Source of the DNA: JAKVJE01 sp047722305
GTDB lineage: Bacteria > Actinomycetota > Actinomycetes > Actinomycetales > Microbacteriaceae
NCBI GenBank assembly: GCA_047722305.1
Contig: JBDNYM010000002.1
Coordinates: forward strand, 55,762 to 119,761
DNA: 64,000 bases
Direction of reading: 5' to 3'
The notes under the pieces were generated by a model. The model made no database searches. It had not been told where the DNA came from and was given only the letters and a program-made list of their open reading frames with translations. Of the stretch, positions 25,598 to 32,489 are shown piece after piece (position 1 is the first letter of the stretch; each line of letters starts with the position of its first letter). The position numbers were made by a program, and so were the translations under genes.

Positions 25598-26328
25598 CGC
25601 CGCACCCCGTTTCCGGCGGCAGGCGCATCCACGGGCCCATCCTCGACCGCATACCCGGCCTGGTCCTCATCGCGGACCATCCGCCCCCGGTCGAGCTCGA
25701 CCACGCGGCGGCGCATCCGGTTGACCGTGTCGTTGTCGTGGGTGGCCATAACCACGGTGGTGCCGTTGGCGTTGATGCGCTCCAGCAGGGTCATGATGCC
25801 GAGGCTGGTGTCGGGGTCGAGGTTGCCGGTGGGCTCATCGGCCAGCAGAATCTCAGGGCGGGTGACCACCGCGCGGGCGATCGCGACGCGCTGCTGCTCG
25901 CCGCCGGAGAGCTCGTTGGGCATCTGGTCGCCCAGGCCATCCAGCCCCACCAGGCGCAGCACATCGGGGACGGCCTGGCGGATGTAGCCGTTGGAGCGGC
26001 CGGTGACCTCCAGGGAGAACGCGATGTTCTCGGCGGCCGACTTGTTGGCCAGCAGCCGGAAGTCCTGGAAGACCACGCCCAGCTTGCGCCGGTAGTAGGG
26101 CACCTTGCGGCTGGAGATGGTGGACAGATTGTGGCCGAGCACGTTGATACGGCCGCGCGTGGCGCGCTCCTCGCGCAGGATGAGGCGGATCAGCGTCGAC
26201 TTCCCCGACCCGCTCGGACCCACCAGGAACACGAATTCTCCGGTGTCGACGGCGAGGTCGATGTCCGAGAGCGCGGCGTGCTCCGCGTGACGGTAGATCT
26301 TGGTGACATTCTCCAGCGTGATCATCAT
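25594..26328 (-). CDS. ftsE: Cell division ATP-binding protein FtsE
   Basis: 244-residue ABC ATPase. Walker A GPSGSGKSTLIRLI near residues 36-49, signature LSGGEQQRVAIARAV, Walker B ILLADEPTGNLDP and the switch His in VVMATHDNDTV. Forms the FtsEX complex that controls cell-wall hydrolases at the septum. Two ATGs in tandem (26328, 26325) are possible; the second gives the usual MITLENVTK start. TAGGCT at 26338-26343 lies 9 nt before the first ATG, suggesting a leaderless or near-leaderless promoter between prfB and ftsE. Confidence 0.95.
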   Translation of the reverse strand: MMITLENVTKIYRHAEHAALSDIDLAVDTGEFVFLVGPSGSGKSTLIRLILREERATRGRINVLGHNLSTISSRKVPYYRRKLGVVFQDFRLLANKSAAENIAFSLEVTGRSNGYIRQAVPDVLRLVGLDGLGDQMPNELSGGEQQRVAIARAVVTRPEILLADEPTGNLDPDTSLGIMTLLERINANGTTVVMATHDNDTVNRMRRRVVELDRGRMVRDEDQAGYAVEDGPVDAPAAGNGVRR

Positions 26329-26408
26329 GGCGCTACGAGCCTACGCAATCCGTCCGGGTTCGCCTCCGGCCGGCCGGGGCGTGTTGCCACGTCCGACCCG
26401 GGCGCCGC

Positions 26409-27524
26409 TCACGCCGACTGCTTCTGACCGGTCTTGCGCCAGCGGATGCCGGCCGAGATGAACCCGTCGATGTCGCCGCCGAACACATCGTCGGGGTTGT
26501 TCTCCTCGTACTCGGTGCGCAGGTCTTTGACCATCCGGTACGGGGCGAGGACGTACGAGCGCATCTGGTCGCCCCAGCTGGCCTTCACGTCGCCGCGCAG
26601 CTCCTTCTCCTTGGCCTCCTCCTCCTGATGGCGCAGGTCGAGCAGCTTCGATTCGAGGATGCGCATGGCAGCCGCCTTGTTCTGGATCTGGCTGCGCTCA
26701 TCCTGCATCGAGACGACGATGCCGGTCGGGAAGTGCGTGATGCGCACCGCCGAGTCGGTGGTGTTGACCCCCTGGCCGCCAGGACCCGAGGCGTGGAACA
26801 CGTCGATGCGGATCTCGGAGTCGGGGATGTCGATGTGGTCGGTCGGTTCGGCCAGGGGCACCACCTCGACCGCCGCGAACGACGTCTGCCGCTTGCCCGC
26901 CGAGTTGAACGGGCTCATCCGCACCAGCCGATGCGTGCCGCCCTCGACCGACAGCGTCCCGAAGGCGTAGGGGGCGTCGATCTCGAAGGTGGCCGACTTG
27001 ATCCCGGCCTCCTCGGCGTAGGACGTGTCGAGCACCTTCGACTGGTAGCCGTGCTTCTCGGCCCACCGCAGATACATGCGCAGCAGCATCTGGGCGAAGT
27101 CGGCCGCATCCACCCCGCCGGCCCCGGCGCGGATGGTGACGACCGCGTCGCGCTCGTCGTACTCGCCGTTGAGCAGCGTCTGCACCTCCAGGTCGTCGAT
27201 GGCGCGCTGCAGGGCGCGCAGCTCGGCGACCGCCTCCTCCCGGGTGTCCTGGTCGTCCTCGCTGTTGGCCAGCTCGACCAGCACCTCCAGATCATCGAGG
27301 CGCTGGCCCAGATCTTCGACGGTCGCCAGGCGCGACTTGGTGTGGGCCAGGCGGCTGGTCACCGACTGGGCGGCGTCGGGGTTGTCCCACAGCCCGGGGG
27401 CGGCCGCCTGCTCGTTCAGGTCGTCCACCGTCGCCCGCAGCGAGTCGAGGTCGAGCACCTGGACGATGTCACTGTAGGTGGAGCGCAGTTTCGCCAGGTC
27501 TTCGGAGATGTCGAGGTCAGCCAT
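26409..27524 (-). CDS. prfB: Peptide chain release factor 2
   Basis: 371 residues. The stop-codon-reading tripeptide is in RMSPFNSAGKRQTSFAAVEV, and GGQ in SGPGGQGVNTTDSAVRITH. Release at UGA and UAA. The reading frame is continuous with no in-frame UGA or slippery site near codon 25, so RF2 here is not made by programmed frameshifting; this is usual for actinobacteria. TAGGCT at 27534-27539 is 9 nt before the ATG, so probably a leaderless transcript. Upstream lies a repeat-rich intergenic region. Confidence 0.97.
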   Translation of the reverse strand: MADLDISEDLAKLRSTYSDIVQVLDLDSLRATVDDLNEQAAAPGLWDNPDAAQSVTSRLAHTKSRLATVEDLGQRLDDLEVLVELANSEDDQDTREEAVAELRALQRAIDDLEVQTLLNGEYDERDAVVTIRAGAGGVDAADFAQMLLRMYLRWAEKHGYQSKVLDTSYAEEAGIKSATFEIDAPYAFGTLSVEGGTHRLVRMSPFNSAGKRQTSFAAVEVVPLAEPTDHIDIPDSEIRIDVFHASGPGGQGVNTTDSAVRITHFPTGIVVSMQDERSQIQNKAAAMRILESKLLDLRHQEEEAKEKELRGDVKASWGDQMRSYVLAPYRMVKDLRTEYEENNPDDVFGGDIDGFISAGIRWRKTGQKQSA

Positions 27525-27562
27525 ATCGCCGCCAGCCTACCCGAGGCACCTGCAACCGCAGA

Positions 27563-27594
27563 TGGATCTGCCCCATCCCCAAGGGGGAATCTGG
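27563..27594. repeat. Palindromic repeat, family C, copy 1
   Basis: Hairpin-forming 32-bp unit beginning TGGATCTGCCCCATCC and ending GGGGGAATCTGG; CCCC pairs with GGGG around a short loop. A close second copy is at 27625-27657. Confidence 0.6.
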
Positions 27595-27624
27595 ACGTGA
27601 CGCGCGAGACCGCACGAAACGTGC

Positions 27625-27657
27625 TGGATCTGCCCCCATCCTCAGGGGGAATCTGCC
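27625..27657. repeat. Palindromic repeat, family C, copy 2
   Basis: Starts TGGATCTGCCCCCATCC and ends GGGGGAATCTGCC. GAT-CCCCC pairs with GGGGG-ATC. Direct repeat of 27563-27594 with a period of about 62 bp. Confidence 0.6.
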
Positions 27658-27668
27658 AGGATGACGGG

Positions 27669-27728
27669 GAATCTGCCAGAACGCCTGGCGCTCCTGGCAG
27701 AACCGCGGCGAAACGGCTGATTCACCGC
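27669..27728. repeat. Intergenic palindromic repeat, family B, copy 2
   Basis: 60-bp element bounded by GAATCTGCC and GGCTGATTC, related to 20695-20753. It directly follows the two family C units. The rest of the 27525-27867 gap holds only the candidate TATGAT -10 near 27819 for the DedA gene. Confidence 0.6.
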
Positions 27729-27867
27729 GGGTGCGGGCAGGGCGGGGATGCAGGAATGCGGAAGTGCGGGGGAACCCCAGGCAGGCGGGCCCGGAGCGGG
27801 CGCACAGGGGGACTGGCTATGATCGCGGCGAACTGTCCTGCCCATCCTCACGATCTGGAGTGACCTC

Positions 27868-28647
27868 GTGTTCGGTATCCCGTGGCTCGATCCGTCGGCG
27901 CTGATCGCCTGGTTCGGCCCGTTCGCCCTGCTCGGGGTGTGCGCCATGGTGTTCGCCGAGACCGGCCTGCTGGTGGGCTTCTTCCTGCCGGGCGACTCGC
28001 TGCTGTTCATCACGGGCCTGCTCACCGCCGGCGGGTTCCACAGCGACACCCCGGCGATCGGCCTGCCGCTGTGGCTGGTGGCGGCCTGCGTGGCGATCAG
28101 CGCGTTCCTGGGCACCACGTGCGGGTTCCTGATCGGGCGGCAGCTGGGCCCGTCGCTGTTCACGCGCGAGAGCTCCCGCCTGTTCAACCCGAAGAACGTG
28201 GAGCGCGCCCATGCGTTCTTCGACCGCCATGGCGGGTCGGCGATCTTCCTGGGGCAGTTCGTGCCGCTGATCCGCACGTTCATCCCGGTGGTGGCCGGGG
28301 TCTCGGGCATGCGGCTGCGGCACTTCTTCGCCTACAACGTGGGTGCGGCGCTGGCCTGGGGCGCCGGGCTGGTCGTCACCGGGCACTATTTGGGGCGCAT
28401 CGCGCTGATCCGCGAGCACGTCGACGTCATCCTGGTCGCGGTGGTGGTCGTGTCGCTCATCCCCATGTCCATCCGATGGTGGCAGAGCCGGCGGCGGGCG
28501 CGGGCCGAGGACCCCGCGAGCAGCGCCGGTGCCGGGGACGCTGTGACCGGAGGCGCTGTCGCCGAGGACGCGGAGCCCGAGGACGCCAGAGCCGAGGACG
28601 CCGCGGCCCGCGCGTCCATCCCGGTGCCGCCGTCCCGCGAGGACTGA
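27868..28647 (+). CDS. DedA-family membrane protein
   Basis: 259-residue polytopic membrane protein of the DedA/VTT (SNARE-associated) family, now linked to lipid-carrier flipping such as undecaprenyl phosphate recycling. Typical segments: FAETGLLVGFFLPGDSLLF near 30-50, GFLIGRQLGPSLF, HGGSAIFLGQFVPLIRTFIP with the conserved Arg, VVAGVSGMRLRHFFAYN. The C-terminal tail is acidic and low-complexity. The GTG start has GGAG 8 nt upstream. It is followed by a clear hairpin (28654-28679). A second DedA protein, fused to a PAP2 domain, lies 640 bp downstream beyond tRNA-Leu. Confidence 0.92.
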   Translation: MFGIPWLDPSALIAWFGPFALLGVCAMVFAETGLLVGFFLPGDSLLFITGLLTAGGFHSDTPAIGLPLWLVAACVAISAFLGTTCGFLIGRQLGPSLFTRESSRLFNPKNVERAHAFFDRHGGSAIFLGQFVPLIRTFIPVVAGVSGMRLRHFFAYNVGAALAWGAGLVVTGHYLGRIALIREHVDVILVAVVVVSLIPMSIRWWQSRRRARAEDPASSAGAGDAVTGGAVAEDAEPEDARAEDAAARASIPVPPSRED

Positions 28648-28653
28648 GCCCCA

Positions 28654-28679
28654 GCGCCCGGGCCCCAAGTACCGGGCGC
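28654..28679 (+). terminator. Hairpin after dedA
   Basis: GCGCCCGG at 28654-28661 pairs perfectly with CCGGGCGC at 28672-28679 around a 10-nt loop, 6 nt after the DedA stop. No T run follows. Confidence 0.55.
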
Positions 28680-28721
28680 CCCCGCCACCGGCCGAGCCCC
28701 GCCACCAGGGGGCGCTCACGG

Positions 28722-28727
28722 TAGGCT
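28722..28727 (+). promoter_or_regulatory. -10 box of the tRNA-Leu promoter
   Basis: TAGGCT ends 10 nt before the mature tRNA 5' end, the same hexamer seen before many genes here. No good -35 is visible. Confidence 0.5.
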
Positions 28728-28737
28728 GATGCGCCAG

Positions 28738-28819
28738 GCGGAAGTGGTGAAATCGGTAGACACGCAGGATTTAGGTTCCTGTGCTTTCGAGCGTGCGGGT
28801 TCAAGTCCCGTCTTCCGCA
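28738..28819 (+). tRNA. tRNA-Leu (anticodon UAG)
   Basis: 82 nt. Acceptor GCGGAAG pairs with CTTCCGC; the anticodon stem CAGGA/TCCTG encloses TTTAGGT with anticodon TAG; a long variable arm (TGCTTTCGAGCG) and TTCAAGT in the T loop mark a class II leucine tRNA. CCA is not encoded. The 3' 19 bases recur at 28900-28918. Confidence 0.96.
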
Positions 28820-28918
28820 CAGCATGGGTGGAGGACGGGACGTGGACCCGCACGTGGGCCCCTGTCACAGAGCGAGGCGCCTCGCCGATGGGGAGTCACG
28901 TCCCGTCTTCCGCACAGC
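28805..28918. repeat. Duplicated tRNA-Leu 3' end (att-like direct repeat)
   Basis: GTCCCGTCTTCCGCACAGC occurs at 28805-28823 (tRNA 3' end plus four bases) and again at 28900-28918. Integrases often use tRNA 3' ends, and such a short duplication is what a tRNA-targeting element leaves behind. No integrase gene is nearby, and the 76 bases between hold no ORF. Confidence 0.55.
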
Positions 28919-29028
28919 CGCTCTCCCCGAAGGCAGGGCATTCGCAAGGAACGGGACGGCGAACGTCCTGATTCCGGCGTCCCAGGGCCAGATGCCCTGA
29001 CCTCCGGATGGCAGGGGCTTCTCCGTTC

Positions 29029-29064
29029 GCTGGGCTCCCTGCTGGGCTCCCTGCTGGGCTCCCG
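29029..29064. repeat. 12-bp tandem repeat, three copies
   Basis: GCTGGGCTCCCT is repeated three times in tandem (the last ends G). It lies in the 467-bp gene-free stretch 28820-29286, which also carries the tRNA-end duplication and a family A palindrome and otherwise shows no ORF. Confidence 0.8.
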
Positions 29065-29087
29065 CACCGCATACCCAGGCGCCCGGA

Positions 29088-29156
29088 CTCAGGGGATCGG
29101 CCGAGCTCCGGGGATGTGCGCCCTGAGCGCGGCCATTCCAGCTCGGATCCCCTGAG
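29088..29156. repeat. Intergenic palindromic repeat, family A, copy 1
   Basis: Perfect 11-bp inverted repeats CTCAGGGGATC (29088-29098) and GATCCCCTGAG (29146-29156) enclose a core containing CTCCGGGGATGTGCG. A second copy with the same ends and core lies at 41451-41527. Confidence 0.75.
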
Positions 29157-29286
29157 CTGTGCGGAGCCGCGGCGCGCGAGACCCACGCTGGACCCGCACC
29201 CCGTCCTCCTGTGCCCAGCCTGAGAGCGCGCCGACCAGACTCGTCCCGATCGACCGGCGGAGGTTCCGCCGGGAGGAAAGGACGCC

Positions 29287-30660
29287 ATGCTGGACCCCTT
29301 CTCGCTGCTGCCCGCGCTGGGCCCGTGGATGCTCGCGGTGGTGGCGCTGTTCGTGTTCATCGAGTCGGGGGTGCTGTTCCCGTTCCTGCCGGGAGATTCG
29401 CTGCTGGTCGCCGCGGCGATCCTGGCGCCGCAGATGGGCATCTCGCGGGTGGTGCTCGCGGCCGTGGCGGTCGTGGCCGCGTTCCTGGGCGACCAGGTGG
29501 GCTTCTGGCTGGGGCGCCGGTTCGGGCGGCGGCTGTTCCGCGGCGACGCCCGCGTGCTCTCCACCGCCCGGCTGCGCACCACCGAGCAGTTCTTCGACAA
29601 GTACGGGGCGGCGGCGCTGGTGCTCGGCCGATTCGTGCCGATCGTGCGCACCTTCGTGCCGGTGGTCGCCGGCATCTCCAAGCTGCACTACCGTCGCTTC
29701 GTGCTGTGGAACGCCATCGGGGCGACCTCTTGGGCGGCGGGCCTGATGCTGGTGGGGTCGCTGGTGGGCAATATCCCGTTCGTCCGCAACAACATCGACG
29801 TGCTGGCGGTCGCGGTCATCATCGTCAGCATCCTGCCGATCGTGATCGGCTGGCTGCGCACCGACTCCGGCCGCAGCGCCGCCGGACGGGCGTGGCGCTG
29901 GCTCGTCGCCGGCGTGCCCCGCGCTCTCCCGCGCCCGGGCCGCGGGGTCATGTCCCTCGCCGCGGCGGCGCTGGCCGTCTGCGTGGGGTTCGGCCTGCTC
30001 ATCGCCCCGCTGCCGCACAACGCCTTCGACGCCGGAGTCGCCCAGGCGATCGGCACCTGGCGCAGCGGCCCGGCCGACGCGGTCGCCATCGCCATCGAGC
30101 ACCTCTTCGGCCCGCCGCTGATCATTGCGCCCGTGGTCCTGCTGATGGCGGCCTATGGATGGCGCCGCCGGTCCCTGCCCGCCGCCGTCTTCGCCGGCGG
30201 CATGGTGGTCGTCCCCTGGGTGGTCGCCTACCTGCTGAAGTTCGTGGTCGATCGCCCCCGACCGGCCGCCGGAGTCTTCCACCTCTTCCCGGCCGGAGCG
30301 GATCCGTCCTTCCCGAGCGGGCACACGGCGGCGGCCGCCGCCCTGGCGGTGTTCCTGGTCGCCTGGGCCTGGCGCACCCGCCTGCGCTGGCAGGCCCTGG
30401 CGGCCGCCGCGGCGCTCGTCGGAACGGTGTGCTGCTCGCGGGTGTACGCCGGGGCCCATTACCCCACCGATACGATCGGTTCGGTCGTGGCCGTCCTCGC
30501 CGTGGCGGTGCTGCTGCTGGGGATCGTCACCTGGATGCGGGATCGCACGTTCCGCCCTGGCCCCCGAGCCCTGAGCCCGGAGCTGCCAGCCGTCGCGGAC
30601 ACGGCTGAGCCCGCTCAGCCCCAGCCCCTCAGCGGCGCGCACGCCCCGATGCTGCACTGA
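29287..30660 (+). CDS. DedA domain fused to PAP2-type phosphatase
   Basis: 457 residues. The N-terminal half (about 1-200) is a DedA/VTT membrane domain (ESGVLFPFLPGDSLL, VLGRFVPIVRTFVPVVAG). The C-terminal half (about 225-425) is a PAP2 lipid phosphatase with all three motifs: KFVVDRPRP, PSFPSGH and SRVYAGAHYPTD. DedA proteins are linked to undecaprenyl-phosphate transport and PAP2 enzymes remove phosphate from undecaprenyl pyrophosphate, so the fusion likely couples dephosphorylation and flipping of the lipid carrier (inference). Good Shine-Dalgarno (GGGAGGAAAGG). Its 3' end overlaps the convergent histidine kinase gene by 32 nt. Confidence 0.93.
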   Translation: MLDPFSLLPALGPWMLAVVALFVFIESGVLFPFLPGDSLLVAAAILAPQMGISRVVLAAVAVVAAFLGDQVGFWLGRRFGRRLFRGDARVLSTARLRTTEQFFDKYGAAALVLGRFVPIVRTFVPVVAGISKLHYRRFVLWNAIGATSWAAGLMLVGSLVGNIPFVRNNIDVLAVAVIIVSILPIVIGWLRTDSGRSAAGRAWRWLVAGVPRALPRPGRGVMSLAAAALAVCVGFGLLIAPLPHNAFDAGVAQAIGTWRSGPADAVAIAIEHLFGPPLIIAPVVLLMAAYGWRRRSLPAAVFAGGMVVVPWVVAYLLKFVVDRPRPAAGVFHLFPAGADPSFPSGHTAAAAALAVFLVAWAWRTRLRWQALAAAAALVGTVCCSRVYAGAHYPTDTIGSVVAVLAVAVLLLGIVTWMRDRTFRPGPRALSPELPAVADTAEPAQPQPLSGAHAPMLH

Positions 30661-31684
30661 CCAGCGGCAGGCGCAACCGGAACACCGTCCCGGCCGGCGA
30701 CGTCGACTCCACCACGAGTTCGCCGCCGGCCCGGGCCGCCACATCGCGCGAGAGCGCCAGCCCCAGCCCGAAACTGCGGCGCGGCCCGTCCCCGTGCGAG
30801 TGGGCGAACCGTTCGAACACCTCGTCCAGCGGCACGCCGACGATCCCGGTGCCGGTGTCCGCGACGCGGATCGTCGCCCAGCCGCCCGCGCGCTCGACGC
30901 TGGTGGCGACCCGCCCGCCGGCGGGCGTGTGCCGGATCGCGTTGTCGATGAGCGCGGTGAGGCAGCGCCGCAGGGATGCCGCCGGCAGCCCGACGAGCGC
31001 GGGCGCCGTCTCCGCTCGGACGGCCAGCTCCACCCCGTGCTGCTGGGCGAGGCCGGCCAGGGCGTCGGTGAGCTCGCGGATGGCCGCGACGGCATCCACG
31101 GGCTCGGCCGCCCCGGTCTCCGACTGCTCGGCAGCCAGCAGCAGATCGTCGAGGGTCTCGCGCATCACGGAGGCGTCGCCCCGCAGGCGCTCCAGCACCT
31201 CGTCCACCGGCTCTCCCCGCTGCAGCCGGTGCTGCAAGATCTGTACGCGCGCATCGAGCACCGTCAGCGGCGTGCGCAGCTCGTGACTGGCGTCGGCGAC
31301 GAAGTTGCGCTGCAGCCGCAGGGCCTCCCCCAGCGGCGCCACCGCCTTGCGGCCCGCGTACCAGCCGATGACCCCGGTCACCAGCACCGCGGCCACGCCG
31401 AGCATGAAGACGCCCAGCTCCAGATCGCCCACCCCGACGACGAGGCCGCCGTGCACGAACTCGCGCAGCGACACCGGCCCCAGATCCTGGCCGCGCTCGA
31501 AGGCCTCATGCCGGGAGCGCACGAAGATCAGCGCCATCAGGGCGCACAGCCCCAGGACGACGCAGATGGCCACCGCCGCCGCCACCCGCCAGGCGACCTG
31601 CAGCGCCGTGTGCTGCACCCGGCGCCCGTCCGGGTCGGTGGCCGGTCCGGGGATGAGCCGGCGCCACCGGCTGGGGGCGCTCAC
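30629..31684 (-). CDS. Two-component sensor histidine kinase
   Basis: 351 residues. Two membrane helices (about 32-54 and 88-110) flank a short external loop of about 35 residues. The H-box is FVADASHELRTPLTVL, then the ATPase domain with N-box LTALIDNAIRHTPAGG, G1 VADTGTGIVG, F-box FERFAHSHG and G2 SFGLGLALS. There is no clear HAMP domain between helix 2 and the H-box. The start overlaps the stop of the response-regulator gene by 4 nt, so the two are coupled. The signal is unknown; the small external loop suggests sensing within or near the membrane, like BceS/VraS-type kinases. Confidence 0.93.
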   Translation of the reverse strand: MSAPSRWRRLIPGPATDPDGRRVQHTALQVAWRVAAAVAICVVLGLCALMALIFVRSRHEAFERGQDLGPVSLREFVHGGLVVGVGDLELGVFMLGVAAVLVTGVIGWYAGRKAVAPLGEALRLQRNFVADASHELRTPLTVLDARVQILQHRLQRGEPVDEVLERLRGDASVMRETLDDLLLAAEQSETGAAEPVDAVAAIRELTDALAGLAQQHGVELAVRAETAPALVGLPAASLRRCLTALIDNAIRHTPAGGRVATSVERAGGWATIRVADTGTGIVGVPLDEVFERFAHSHGDGPRRSFGLGLALSRDVAARAGGELVVESTSPAGTVFRLRLPLVSAASGRARR

Positions 31685-32358
31685 GACGTCCCCAGCCGGT
31701 AGCCGTGGCCGCGCACGGTCTCGACCGCATCCCGGCCGAGCTTCTCGCGCAGGTAGTGCACGTAGGTGTCCACGATGCCGGGCTGGTCGCCGGGGTGGAA
31801 CACGCTGGCGAGCAGCGAGTCCCGCGACAGCACCCGGTCTGGGTCCTCGCTGAGGGCGTCCAGCAGGGCGTTCTCGGTCGGGGTGAGCGTGACGCGCTCC
31901 CCGCCCGGCCCGTACAGCACTCCCATGGCGACCAGGTACTGCCAGTCGCCCACGCCGCGGCGCTCCGCCTCGGCGGCGAAGGCGCGCCGCAGGGCCCGCA
32001 GTCGGGCGGCGAGCTCCTCGAAGTCGAACGGTTTGACCAGGTAGTCGTTGGCCCCGCCGTCGAGGCCCGAGACGCGGTCGTCCACGCTGCCCAGCGCGGT
32101 CAGCATCAGCACGGGGGTGCGGATGCCGGCGCGGCGAACGGCCCGGATCAGCGCCACCCCGTCCATACCCGGCAGCCGCCGGTCGAACACCATGACCGCG
32201 AATCGCGACCGCAGGGCGAGCTCGAGGCCCTGCTCGGCGGTGCCCGCCTCGGTGACGGCATAGTCGCCGCCGAGGTACTCGGCCACCATGCCGCGAATGT
32301 CGGCGTCGTCTTCCACCAGCAGCAGCGGCGCTCTCTGGCCCCTGGCGTCCTCACCCAT
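31681..32358 (-). CDS. OmpR/PhoB-family response regulator
   Basis: 225 residues. The receiver has acidic pocket LLLVEDDADI, phosphoacceptor Asp in VMVFDRRLPGMDG (about residue 59), Thr in MLTALG and Lys in DYLVKPFDF. The C-terminal winged helix is recognisable from TPTENALLDALSEDPDRVLS and VDTYVHYLREKLG. GGAGG lies 7 nt before ATG 32358. First gene of the pair with the histidine kinase. The divergent or target genes are not evident, but DedA-PAP2 and two GT-C transferases flank it, so an envelope role is plausible. Confidence 0.95.
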   Translation of the reverse strand: MGEDARGQRAPLLLVEDDADIRGMVAEYLGGDYAVTEAGTAEQGLELALRSRFAVMVFDRRLPGMDGVALIRAVRRAGIRTPVLMLTALGSVDDRVSGLDGGANDYLVKPFDFEELAARLRALRRAFAAEAERRGVGDWQYLVAMGVLYGPGGERVTLTPTENALLDALSEDPDRVLSRDSLLASVFHPGDQPGIVDTYVHYLREKLGRDAVETVRGHGYRLGTS

Positions 32359-32489
32359 GTCTGTCCTCCCCGCGGTCTGCGGTCCCGCGGCGTCGGCCGC
32401 ACCCGGCAGGTTCCGCTGCTTCGAAAACTCTACTGATCCCGCCTCCGGACGGCCCCGCGTCCGCCGACCGGCAGGATGCCCGGGGGCTC

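Noticed and set aside
24132..25670. A 512-codon frame that would make SmpB a fusion
   Set aside because: Its first 350 codons read ftsX DNA in another frame; SmpB itself starts at ATG 24620 with a -10 box 7 nt upstream.
26409..27524. Programmed +1 frameshift in prfB
   Set aside because: The frame is continuous with no in-frame UGA or CUUUGA-type slippery site, as usual in actinobacteria.
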